Positions 35,464 through 45,971 of a DNA stretch of 64,000 nucleotides are shown here, in pieces. The DNA lies in contig CM060967.1 in NCBI GenBank assembly GCA_030765045.1, forward strand, positions 145,561,251 to 145,625,250, read 5' to 3'. How positions within the stretch are numbered: position 1 is the stretch's first letter; each line of letters starts with the position of its first letter. The position numbers were made by a program, and so were the translations under genes. This DNA is from Tenodera sinensis. Its lineage: Eukaryota; Arthropoda; Insecta; Mantodea; Mantidae. The notes beneath the pieces were generated by a model that saw nothing but the letters and a program-made list of their open reading frames with translations, was not told where the DNA came from and did no database searches.

Positions 35464-36189
35464 GTTGCCTAGTAGTAAGGTCAATGTGGACATGAAACAA
35501 TATCGATATTTCAGGTGTTAGATCTAGAAGACCGCATACGATCCAAGAAGTATCTCCATCACATCCATTGCGATATGATGAGGTAATTAAAGTGACGTAA
35601 AATAAGCGGGAAAGGCTGCAGTGAATACATGGTTTTCTATAGATTAGATCCCATTAAGGCCAAAATAATGATTAATCATGGAACAGTACAAGATATTCCA
35701 TATAAATACTTACGCTGCAATTTATCTTATCAAGAAAGTCAAGACACTGCATTAAAGATTGCTATGTACCAACGAAGATATCTCTTCTGAAAACAGAGAG
35801 ATAAGAGGCAATCGTGAAATACTATAACCTAATGGCTCTCCCAACAGCATTGGATATGAAGCATGGTGAATGACAGCAGAAAGGAAGATGCTGGAGAAAT
35901 CTGGTTACTAAGCTTCGAAGTTTTAGGGCCTTAAAATGAATTTTAGGTGGCTAAAACATAGTTTCCACAAGCTAAATATTCGATTTTATTTATCTAAAAT
36001 GTGTTTTCACTTCCTAAAAGTTCAAGAAATACAATTCATGAGTAAGTATAAAGTAAGTAAGTATATTATGTCTCATTTATATGCTACCTTTAACATCGAA
36101 GGTCCTATCGGTGGCTTTTAACCTCAACAATGATGTTCACTCGCTATGGGGTTATTTTAAACTTTGGGTTTCTATTACCTTGGATTAAT
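35464..36189. other. Unassigned stretch
   Basis: No feature recognised. Confidence 0.35.
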
Positions 36190-36300
36190 CTCCTTTACAT
36201 TAAATTCACACACACACATTTACACCCCCAGTTATACATCTAGATTCTAGGGAGAATGGGGAATAATCCTCCAGGACACCAGGAACTGATTTGGCTTTTG
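36190..36300 (-). repeat. SINE type 2 body and tail, decayed
   Basis: Contains TTACATTAAATTCACACACA and, further on, AGGGAGAATGGGGAATAATC, matching in order the plus-strand text of the type 2 copy at 16610-16775. The tRNA-like head is not recognisable here. Confidence 0.6.
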
Positions 36301-36702
36301 CCACACTCAAATTATGTGATTAATTAATTTTCATTTTTGCTGCCAAAATTAGCTTGATTTAAATGAAAATTGGGGTGTTTAGAGAACAAATGTTTCTACA
36401 TTTAATAAGTGTATAATATTTAGGTACATTTGAAAGCTTTTGTGAAAATAAAAGTGTGACCATGTTTTCTAACAAAACCTCACCTCACCTCGCACTTCTT
36501 GTATAGTTTTCTCCGTAAGCTTTCACTCTACGACCATTTTATTTATTTTTTTTTTTCTGTGGTAGTTATTAGGTACAATTTGATATGTGGAGCTAAGGAA
36601 ATATACATGACACACAAATGAGTAAGAAAAAAATGTTGCATATGTAATGACACAAATTATATATAGTTTTATTTTTAAACACATTAAACTTGATGTTTCT
36701 AG
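36301..36702. other. Unassigned stretch
   Basis: AT-rich, including a T-run at about 36542-36555. No gene recognised. Confidence 0.35.
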
Positions 36703-36930
36703 ACAAGGCTAGCTTCTACCACCTAGGCGGCCCGGGTTCGATCCCAGGGACCCGCATGTGGTATTCGTGGTGGACGAAGCGGCGTCAGGGCGGGTTTTCT
36801 CCGGGTACTCCGGTTTCCCCCGCCATCTCATTCCACCGGTGCTCCATCTTCATTCCATGTATCATCAGTGTCACCGCCTGTGGTGCCGTAGTAGTAAAAG
36901 CGGGCGTTAAACACAACAACAAGGCTAGCT
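36703..36930 (+). mobile_element. SINE type 1, 5'-truncated, with target-site duplication
   Basis: 204 bp (36715-36918) between two ACAAGGCTAGCT repeats (36703-36714 and 36919-36930). It starts inside the tRNA-like head at TCTACCACCTAGGCGG, keeps the B box (GGTTCGATCCC) and the whole body, and ends GCGTTAAACACAACA. The A box is lost by 5' truncation. The duplications are perfect over 12 bases, so this is one of the youngest events in the window. Confidence 0.92.
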
Positions 36931-37424
36931 CAGTAGAGCATTAGGAGATTGTGAAAGTAGACACCACATAGGAGCAGTAACATTTTCAAGTCAATATATT
37001 TAACAGACTTTCACAGAAGTGCACTAGAAGTGTTAAAAATGAACTTAAGGGAAACTGAGGCTATAGTGTCTTTGCGCCGCCATATTTAAATGACCAAATT
37101 GAAGAACTTGCTACTCGTGTAACATAATGATATATAATTTTTAGCTTTAAAATAATTATATATAACAGTAGCCTGCAAAAAACTTTTCCCCCTCGGGTTT
37201 GAAGTCTGAAAAGTGACATTAACTTATTTCAATGTGCTAAATTGAATGGTGATAATTTTTCTGTATCAGGTAAGTTGTTTCTACAAATCGCTATATATTA
37301 CAATGAAAATAATGAAAAACCTTATGTTTGATGTTAAAAAAGTGAGTGATGAAATAAAAAATGGAAAATTTCTCAGTAAACAATAAAAATAAATACCTAC
37401 ATATCTGTAAAAGAGCGTATGAAG
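36931..37424. other. Unassigned stretch
   Basis: AT-rich; no feature recognised. Confidence 0.35.
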
Positions 37425-38440
37425 TTACATTTTCCTTGCCCGGAAGGATGGCTGCGTTGATTTACGTTTATAGCCTGGTGGAGCGATTTCCCTTTTCGAG
37501 CACAAACAGTAGTCAGCTAGCATCGCAACATTCCACCGACCCTGATATCTTCTCACCATTTCTTTGATTTCTTGATGGAATCTTCTACCTAGCTCCAAAC
37601 ACAACAAATGAAGTTTTGATCTCATATTACACTCAAGTATTCCTAACTTTTCTAACACATTCCTCACAATTACTTCATATTGCGGATCCTTTGTATTTTC
37701 CAAAAACTTATTGACACACCATGCTCTGTCATTCATTACATCCAAAAATGCACTGTCCATTAGCTGCCTTATCCGCGGTCCATCAAACACACCCTCTTTT
37801 ATCTTAGCTTCAGACATCACAGAAAATTTACTACTCAAATATTTGAAACGCGAACCATTTTTGTCCAATGCTTTCGCGAGTAGCTTTATAATACCTAGTT
37901 TTATATGCAATGGAGGTAATAACATTTTCTTTGGATCAACTAGACTGGCACGAATTACATTTTTTCCTCCTGGCGTTAAACTTTATCTCTTAGGCCCTTT
38001 GCTCGTCCAATGTTTAACCCTATCTCTACTGTCCAATTCGCATAAAAAACATGGGTAGTTTGTGTAACCTCCTTGTTGCCCTAGTAACATACTGGATACC
38101 TTTAGGTCCCCCCATAATAGCCATTGATGTTCCTGGTAATTAATCTTTTCTAAGATATTTTTCTCTTTTAATCTCGATCCTAGTAATTCGCTCTTGTCCT
38201 TGGTAAGACTTAAGTCTCTTACTAAGTCATTCAACTCCTCTTGATTAAAACACTGTGACTTGTCTTCAACAGTGTGGTTGGGAAATGTTCATCAACATTG
38301 AAATTTTCTGTTGACCCAGAGACTGAACTCTGAGTATCCTCTAGTTGAGTTGGTGAACAGGAATAGGGAGATCTGCTCCATGTGGTATAGGTCTTAGAGC
38401 TGATACAAGATAATTCGCGTATGAAACTAGAAAAAACATT
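37425..38440 (-). pseudogene. Transposon-like protein pseudogene (CFLC / RFHQ / RYQG family)
   Basis: The minus strand keeps one reading frame from 38234 down to 37425, broken by a single TAA (GPKR-stop-SLTPGGKN). Read in order: LNDLVRDLSLTKDKSELLGS, then LLGQQGGYTNYPCFLCELDS, LVDPKKMLLPPLHIKLGIIK, EGVFDGPRIRQLMD, RRFHQEIKEM and RYQGRWNVAMLADYC. A preceding frame (ALRPIPHGADLPIPV, about 38405-38350) joins by frameshift. I recognise this as a repetitive arthropod/cnidarian protein family of unknown function, probably transposon-encoded. Compared with what I remember, it lacks a stretch before LLGQQ and one before RRFHQ. It is a dead copy. Confidence 0.72.
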
Positions 38441-39038
38441 TTCAAATTTCTTTTCTTTTTTATTCTTGTTAGTATCATATCACCCCTATGTTGTATATAT
38501 TTTATTACGACAATGATAAGATTGGACCGTAGTGTACCGCCAGCCACAGTTACAGTAGCTAAATTTGGATAATGATAAAAATTCTGTAGCATTAGATGAA
38601 CTTGTGATCTGAAATTTCAAACATTAAACATTTAATGGGAGTTTAATATTAAATTATTACTTTGGTATGCGTCTAACATTCACCCTCTGTTTTACTTTAA
38701 CTTTCAGCTTCTAACCGTAAAATAGAAAACAAAAATGTCCGTTCAACTATGCATTTGGAACCACTAAAAATAAAAAATAAATGGAGCAGACAAGCGAAAG
38801 ACCAGATGGTTTTCTCCAAAGGGAATATCTGCCTCTCCATCCAACATAAATTAATGCGCCTGCAGTCGAACAGGAAGGTCGATAAAACTCACTCCCAAAA
38901 TGCGTCGACTTGGGCATACCTGCTCTCAGTTAAACTATAAAGACACAGGCAACAAGGTTTCACACAACAGACAAGACTGGAAAGATGTAAAGAGGAAAAT
39001 AGGATTTACCAATTCCAAATTACATTAATAATGTTTTA
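38441..39038. other. Unassigned stretch
   Basis: The left part may hold more of the decayed N-terminal region of the preceding pseudogene; I cannot read it. Nothing else recognised. Confidence 0.3.
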
Positions 39039-40228
39039 TAAACTTTCTCTGCTACATATAGTAAGTAGGGAAAGTATTGCATTCGCGCCAAGACTGATGT
39101 TGAGATTTCACCGGAAATACACGTTTTGAGGCCTCCTGAATCAAAAAAGAATTTTTAGAAACAGGTTTATGTGGGTTCGTGTGTGTGTGTGTGTGCGCGC
39201 GCGCGTGCGTCTGTGAATAGCGTAACTCAAACAAAAAGTTGATTAAAAACCGTTGGTATTTAAGTTTAAGGGTACACCGAAGTGTAAAAGGTGATTTGTA
39301 ACCTCTTGTAGCTAGAGGCTTAAATTTTTGCAAAGGCATTTCCAGCAACCAAGGAAATGCACGTATTACATTTTATTTCAATATATCACAGTTTTGTTAT
39401 ATTAATTTATATAAATTTTATTGGATATAAGAAAAATCGATCTCCAACAGATGTTGAACTAGAAAGATGATTTTTTTTTTAAATTATATCTCTTATAACA
39501 TTTGTAACAAATTAAAGCATAAACATTCTCATATAATAAATAGATTTTTTAAAAAATTTTTAATACTGCAAGTGTAAAAATGCCACAAAAACTGGACATT
39601 ATATTTAAAAAACATCTTAGTAACTAATATAAAAATTTCAACCATTTTACTACCCATCGCTCTACCTTAAATGACTCTTTGCATGGCATTTTTAAACTGT
39701 TTATTTTATCAAAAATGGCTCTAACGGCTTTGATTAAAATGCCCTATGTTTAAGATGTTTTATGGCAAACGAAACGTATATTTTGAATTTTCTGACTGTA
39801 GCCTACATAGTCCTGTTTACTCTCGGAGAATGTTGCATAACTGGTAAACCGTAACAGATAGACCAAATCTTACTATACAAAAGATGTAGATTTCGTTAAA
39901 ACACACGGCTTTGTACAAATGCATTTTTTGTGGAGAAACCCATTCTGAAGATATTCCTGTTATTTGTGGGAATTTAGCAGTACTTTAGCTTTTCTGATGT
40001 GGAAGTTCGTTAATCTCTATCTCTTGGCCGTTTAAAGAGAAAGGAATTTTACAGCCTTCATATAACAAGCTTTAAAATGTTTGACTATCGCTCAAAGCCT
40101 AGTGCATTCCCTCATTCCCCTTGTATCTACAAGAAAATTAGCAGTAAGGTAATTGCTGCAAATATTTATCTCAACCAAGAGAGTACAAGAGTAGAGAAAG
40201 TCCTGCGAGTGCAACACATCAGATTTTT
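39039..40228 (+). repeat. Family A with about 390-bp insertion
   Basis: Plus-strand copy with both ends (AACTTTCTCTGCTACATATA to GTAGAGAAAGTCCTGCGAG and the T-run tail). Total about 1190 bp. After the GTATTTAAGTTTAAG block the text leaves the family at about 39270 and returns at about 39660. The simple repeat (39175-39212) is (TG)n-(CG)n. Confidence 0.85.
39270..39655. mobile_element. Insertion inside a family A copy, unclassified
   Basis: About 386 bp of AT-rich sequence that is absent from all other family A copies. It starts near GGTACACCGAAGTG and ends near TACTACCCATCGC. No open frame, no clear terminal inverted repeat or target-site duplication. The base after the insertion may have replaced part of the family text. 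Could be a small non-autonomous element or filler DNA. Confidence 0.5.
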
Positions 40229-41267
40229 TTCAACACAGAACTCTGAAATGACTTCAATGATTTTAATACTCTTGTACTTCTTGCAATATGCTCTTATTTT
40301 AATGTACGGAACTTATTTATAGCAATTATTTATCATCTCTTCCATAATTTCTTTATAAAATTATTAATTTTACGAGTCAGTAATTCCGGTATCCAGTGGT
40401 TTAATAAATACTGAAATGCATATTTATGAATTTTAACAACTTTGGCTTATTTTTAAATGACTCTCCTTAAAAATCCTCCCAAAAAATGTCAGATAGGACA
40501 TGTAGTTATTTGTAGACTAGCACGAGTTGTTTATTTCCAGCTATGGCAGTAAATTAACGTTCATTATTTCTATACTCTGAATCTACAGTTAGGTAGGTAA
40601 CGAGATCATTTAAACGTTGTGAAAATAGAGTAGCTGTAAGGGCTCACAAATAGTGAAGTAAGTGTTATCTATTTCCAAGTTGTATAGAAACGCTTGATAA
40701 CTGCATGTGGTTGGCGGAAGAGATGTAACGCTATTCAAGCGAAACGTTAATAACGTACATTCAGGCAGCAATGTGAAGGACTGCTAATGGGATCTGTCCA
40801 GAGTGAACCTCGAACAGATCTAATCTAGCGCGTAATTCGGTTATGGTGCAATGAGACATGAGGAGAGCTCTCCATGTGGGAGCCATCAAAACCAAATCCG
40901 GTACTCTCTTAGAGCTACTCGTGCAGGGCTTTTTCTCATCACAGGCATTCTCATCCTTCGGTGCCTTTGATGAAAATGTGGAGTAGTAACTACCAATTAG
41001 AATTTGCTGGTTCTAGAACAAGCCTGGGCCACTCGTGGGATACCTTGAGTGACCTTCGTTTTTTTCTGCCATCTGAGCATAGTTATCAGTACAAGGCGGT
41101 AAGCAGGCTGCACTCTCCGAGCACCATTTACCCAGGCCTGTTTTAGTATCATCCATCGCCACAGAACCTAACCTTGTACAGAAACGATATGAAGACATGA
41201 ACATTATTTCCCCAGTCACACCACATTTCTTATCGTCTCTATGACACTCTGCTGTAGTGACTTCGTT
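40229..41267. other. Unassigned stretch
   Basis: Moderately GC-rich from 40830. It may contain the 3' non-coding part of the Penelope-like element to its right (that element is on the minus strand), but no boundary is visible. Confidence 0.35.
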
Positions 41268-41861
41268 TTATTGGCTGGTGCTGTCAACTTGTAGGTGTAT
41301 CACCCTTGAGCTGTGTATAAAACAATAAGTATCATTTTTTAAGTGACCCGTCGGCGGAACCTGTCTAGATTCGTTTTCTGATTGGTCAACATCAATTGGT
41401 GGCTTGTCCAAAGGAAAAAGTTTGTTCTTACCTTCTTGCTTCTTTTGTAGTACTGGTATCCAGCCTTTGTTAAGGCGAAAGGCTTCCTCTCTGTGATTGA
41501 AGTTATTTCTATGTTTATGGATTTCTATTCCATACGTTTGTAATCGGGCCAGGTAGCTAACGCAGGAAGACAAAATTTGGATGCCTTTGTAGCGTGCATA
41601 ATGACCAAAAAGTAGACAATATTCTGCCACCGCGGATTTATCTGTTTGTCCTTGTCTGCTATGTATTTCATGTTCTTTTATTCTCGTTGCCACACCGATG
41701 TAACCTGGCGCAGATGAAAGGCGGTCACGTTTGTCTTTGGGCGATGTCAACAAGTGTTCTACTTTCATCGTTGGTTTGTAAACATTGTCAATATAAAAGA
41801 CCGAATCACCCCTGAAGATGCCAATTGTAGTCCTTGACGAAACGTGGGAACCTGTAAACAC
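41268..41861 (-). pseudogene. Penelope-like element, C-terminal GIY-YIG endonuclease fragment
   Basis: A minus-strand open frame of 197 codons. Visible in order: VYKPTMKVEHLLTSPKDKRD (linker after the reverse transcriptase), PGYIGVATRIKEHEIHSRQG (GIY-YIG core: YIG followed by the arginine helix), SAVAEYCLLFGH, and YGIEIHKHRNNFNHREEAFR with NKGWIPVL, a catalytic Glu/Asn-type end. These match the C-terminal endonuclease domain of Penelope-like retroelements (family knowledge). The text between PG and YIG is shorter than I would expect, lacking the usual cysteine-containing stretch. The RT core is absent upstream. The ORF is open but is a 5'-truncated fragment. Confidence 0.82.
41812..41850 (+). 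ncRNA. Hammerhead-ribozyme-like core motif, degraded
   Basis: The plus strand has CTGAAGA (41813-41819) followed 19 bases later by CGAAACG (about 41839-41845), resembling the CUGANGA...GAAA core of hammerhead ribozymes that Penelope-like elements carry in their terminal repeats. The stem between them pairs only weakly (CCAA with TTGA), and it lies antisense to the GIY-YIG frame. A suggestive motif only. Confidence 0.3.
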
Positions 41862-42095
41862 ACTAGATCACCGCCTAGAAGCCCGGATAGAATGCTTAAT
41901 CAAGATGCCGGCCGTGAAAGCTTCAGTTTGTACATTCATATAGAGCTAATTACTAGATCTAGAATGATTATGTTTTTGCTTCCAATGTGCACGCGCTGCG
42001 AGTGTGTATGGATAGTGGGCAGAAAAAAAGGAAGCGATACAGGTTATCTGCGATTGTAAACATCGCAGTCAGAACTGTAACAAAAAATTAATTTA
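41862..42095. other. Unassigned, perhaps Penelope-like terminal region
   Basis: Moderate GC sequence beyond the 5' edge of the Penelope-like fragment; no feature can be defined. Confidence 0.3.
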
Positions 42096-42597
42096 AAAAA
42101 TCTAGTGTGTTGCGCTCACATGACTTTCTCTACTCGTGTACTAACCATTCTTACAAACCCTTAATCCTATATCTTCTTCTGTTAGTTGACATAAACATTT
42201 GCAGAAATTATCTTATTACTTATTTCTTTGTAGGTGCGAGAGAAATATGGGAATACAGTAGGCCTTGCGATGGTCAAATCATTTAAAGCTTTGAGATTCC
42301 ATTCTCCTTGCAGGGCTAAGATATAAAAAAATGAAATTCCATTTGACGAAAGTTTTAGTATTCCAGAACTCGCACAAACAATAAACGATTTCTCCAAAAT
42401 GGTTTACTATATAATAAAATTTATTGGGACATAAATTGTGTGCTCTAGCAAAATCTACAGTTTTGTATAGTAAGATTTGGTATATCTCTCATGGTTTACC
42501 AGTTATGCAAGAGTCGTCCAGAGTAAACAGGACTACATGGGCTATAGCCAGAAAATTCAAAATATAAACTTCATTTGTCATAAAAACATCTTAAAGA
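42096..42597 (-). repeat. Family A, truncated
   Basis: Minus-strand copy with an intact tail end (A-run, ATCTAGTGTGTTGCGCTCAC) that stops after TTCATTTGTCATAAAAAC, before the simple-repeat region. About 500 bp. Confidence 0.85.
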
Positions 42598-44071
42598 TAC
42601 TGTAAACTGCCAGTACTGCAGTCGAACTACTGACTGTCAACTGTACAGTCCTGGATCCTATGTGCATTACGAGGTCGCGTGTACTAGGTAGAGCGATAGT
42701 TACGTGGATTCCCACTCAGTGGGTATTTGTCCTGGCTCTACTAAATACAAAAAGGTATACAAAGAGAAATAACTCCCTTGTGAACGAAAGTATGTATTAT
42801 AGACATCATGTACCGTAAGGAAAGGACTTGCAACAGCTCTTGAAATACTCGATGGCACTCGCCATCTAATGTCACTACTTTTGAGCTCGCAAATCGCTTC
42901 TCATTATTCCTTAAAATATACTGTGAGTTTGATCAGTTCTCACCATCAAATCGCTAATGTAATTTAGTTGTTTTCACCATCACTTCACTTTTTCTTAGTA
43001 GTGAAATGATATGCTCGTGAAGCAGCCTCTTCGTCCTTCAGCTTCGATCATTGAGGCGTCGAACAAGACTTCCAAACGCTTGAAACATCGGCGTTCCCTA
43101 TTGTCAGAATACGCCACAAACTTACCGACAGAACACATTGGATAACCGGCGACAAGTTCACTGTCTCACTAAGTGTCGCAAGTTGCTTGCCAATATATAG
43201 CTGCTAATTTTTCGAGATTTCTCTGGAGACGAAGTGAGAACCATTTGGAAAAGGCTTATCTCTCGATAGGACTTCTGGAATTTGCGTTCGGCTATGCACT
43301 GCTCCGTCTTCAACCAGCCAGTCCGCCGCCATCAACGCCCTAAGGTCAGCCATTGTGTCACAATAGAATTGAATCTCTTGTTTCTAGCGTTAATTCGACC
43401 TAATTTATTAAATTCTAACGAAATTGTTATCAGTGGTCGTCGTCCTTTTTGCTTGCTTTGAATGTGCCATTTAGGTTATTGTGATCTTCAAGACACGATG
43501 GGCACATGCTAATGTACAATTTCACTTGCTTTGTATTTCAACTAAGACAGACTTACCCAGCTTTCTGTCTCCAAAACGAATGTGGTAGTAAATTCCAATG
43601 TAATAACCTTCAAGATCTCTGCTCAGAACAGGCAAACGTGGAACTTGTTTCATTTCACCAATGAAATATACATTTACTGTCACTGAAATATTTTGCCAAC
43701 AGTAATAGTCGTTCATGTTTTATTTCTTCACCCATTTCAAATACTGAGGGATTAGTAGCGAAGCGAAGCTGGAGGTAAACTTCAAAAGTCATTAAAACGG
43801 AAGGGAGAAAAATTATAAACAAAACCCCGCGCTTTTTAAGCATTCACCTCTTGGTCCCTTGACTATATGGCATGACCATTCTGCGAGTGGGTTCAGTCCC
43901 GAGAACAGCCACTTCTTCAGTGGTGTAAATGTCACGTGACTCATACATAATTTACAGCACAATTCATACCTGCTTACAACGCTGCCTTACAAACACAAAG
44001 AAGCTTTGCTGTTAATTTTCCTGGCGTTGCAATGTACAACTTAAGGGAGACGGTTGAAAACATAACCTTTT
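42598..44071. other. Unassigned stretch
   Basis: No gene or known repeat recognised. Short frames at 43522-43843 show nothing familiar. Confidence 0.35.
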
Positions 44072-44340
44072 AACAAATCTGATGTACCACATTCACAAAC
44101 TACTCCTATAAAAGCTTATGCTATCAACTTCACCTTAATCGAAATATACATTTGTAGAAATGCTTGTATTATATGTAATATGCTTCTCGGTACAATTGGG
44201 AAGTGGAGAATATAAGGTTTAAGAGTTGCTCGTTGTGATGGCTTTGAAATTCTGTTCTCTTTCATTATCAGAGGGGAAAAATACGAATAACGTCTTTACA
44301 TTTGAAAAGAGTATAACTATTTGAAGATTCAAACCTATTA
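44072..44340 (-). repeat. Family B, minus fragment of an inverted pair
   Basis: Reads AATCTGATGTACCACATTCAC, then AATATACATTTGTAGAAATG and GAAATTCTGTTCTCTTTCA in the order of the family A tail half, at much lower identity. The following sequence switches to plus orientation. Confidence 0.6.
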
Positions 44341-44369
44341 CAAGAAGTGTCTTGGAAACTTAATTCCAC

Positions 44370-44394
44370 AAAAACATGTATGTGAAAAATGTGT

Positions 44395-44459
<65 letters not shown>

Positions 44460-45010
44460 CGCGAGCGCGCAGTACTCAAACGAACAGTAAGTAAGATATT
44501 TAAGAACAGAATCTTCAAAGGATACGACACTGTGACTTTTATCGGTCTTCCAATCCAATCTGCTGTTTGAATGGAAAATATTTCAAAACAGATATTTCAA
44601 TAACAAAGCTATATCTAAACCATAAGACATGTAGAAACTCTTACTGTAGAACAAAGTTAGGTCTCATAAAATGCACACTATCTTTATTCATGGCGTGGCA
44701 AAACTATTTTCGAGATATTCCTTATTATTGGTCTGAATGTGAAAGTACCTTCAATTTTCTCTACAGTGAAGTTATTTTTATTTTCCTCTCCCCATCTTCC
44801 TGATCATGAAAAGAGAGAATGGAAAATCAAAGGCATCAGAGGCTAGCTCTTGAAACATTTGACTATCCCTTATTCCCACTGCCTTCCACCATCCCCATTA
44901 TATCTACAAAGAAATATACAATATCAGCATTTCAACGAATATTTATTTCAATAAACCTGAAGTATCTATGCAGAAGAATATGGTTTTCTAAGAATAGTTT
45001 ATTGAAGAAA
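44370..45010 (+). repeat. Family B, plus fragment with long (TG)n
   Basis: Starts at a (TG)n-(CG)n tract of about 75 bases (44391-44467). It then follows the family order loosely: TACTCAAACGAACAG, CAAAGGATACGACACTGTGA, TTCGAGATATTCCTTATTAT, ATCATGAAAAGAGAGAATGG and AATATTTATTTCAATAAAC. With 44072-44340 it forms an inverted arrangement. Even in this diverged group the simple repeat is kept in the family's position. Confidence 0.6.
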
Positions 45011-45047
45011 GGGTGAATACAATACACGATATATTTTCTTAAGTCAC

Positions 45048-45078
<31 letters not shown>

Positions 45079-45702
45079 AAAAAAATTAAATTTCAAAGCA
45101 ATCATACAATTGAACACTCTTTAAAACAGACCATCAATTTAGAGTATCGTGCAACAGAAATGTAAATGTGAATTGAAAGCTTAAACAGTAGTAGCCAAAA
45201 TAAAAGCTTTTGCAATAATAGTTTTAGAAGATTGAATAGAAAAACTAATATGAATGTAAGCATCATTTTTACAGGTTACTTTCGGCACCATCTTTATATC
45301 TAGCTTCACAAGAGGATTGTGTGTAGCAATATCTACAGGCTTCATATTCCAAACATTCAAAAGTTAGGCAATATGCATAATAAAGGCCAGTTTTATGAGA
45401 GGTGAGTCAACTATTATCCTTTCAGATTCTCTGGTTTACAATGGCAGAGGTCAAAGCATTATCGTCAGTTATTTAATGCAATACAACATACATCTCCTCT
45501 CCTCGCTTATTGGATAGCTGAGCGTTATCTGATTTAGTTATACCATTTATCCTCAGCTCTCGATTTTCAGTGCCACTTCATTATCTTTGAAATGTCGCCT
45601 CTTCCTCCGGACGTTTCACCCACTGAAGTGTCAAACGCTGATGTCACATCCTCACTAGGAGAGCGCATTGTACTTTGTATCAGAAACGCACTCCCTAACT
45701 GA
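45011..45702. other. Unassigned stretch with A-run
   Basis: Contains a 25-base A-run at 45049-45073 with a second, interrupted one just after. No gene is recognised. Confidence 0.4.
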
Positions 45703-45971
45703 CTCAATCGCGTTGTTGTTGTTGTTGTAGGGTTTAACGCCCGCTTTTACTACTACGGCACCGCAGGCGGTGACACTGATGACACATGGAATGAAGATGG
45801 AGCACCGGTGGAATGAGATGGCGGGGGAAACCGGAGAACCCGGAGAAAACCCACCCTGACGCCGCTTCGTCCACCACGAATACCACATGCGGGTCCCTGG
45901 GATCGAACCCGGGCCGCCTAGGTGGTAGGCGAGCGCGCTAACCGCTCGACCACGGCGCCGCCCTCAATCGC
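45703..45971 (-). mobile_element. SINE type 1, full length, tRNA-derived
   Basis: About 251 bp (45712-45962) on the minus strand, between CTCAATCGC repeats (45703-45711 and 45963-45971). The head has A box TGGTCGAGCGG (plus-strand 45942-45952) and B box GGTTCGATCCC (45899-45909), both perfect matches to the Pol III consensus. The body has TTCTCCGGGTTCTCCGGTTT and CACCGGTGCTCCATCTTC. The 3' end is GGGCGTTAAACCC followed by (CAA)n. This copy can serve as the reference for the truncated copies at 15801, 22868 and 36715. Confidence 0.93.

Noticed and set aside
42750..42780. Text resembling a molluscan repeat (GAGAAATAACTCCC)
   Set aside because: Too short to support a family or a taxonomic call.
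45890..45962. Possible tRNA gene at the head of SINE type 1
   Set aside because: Perfect boxes, but it is followed by the SINE body and (CAA)n tail and flanked by a target-site duplication.
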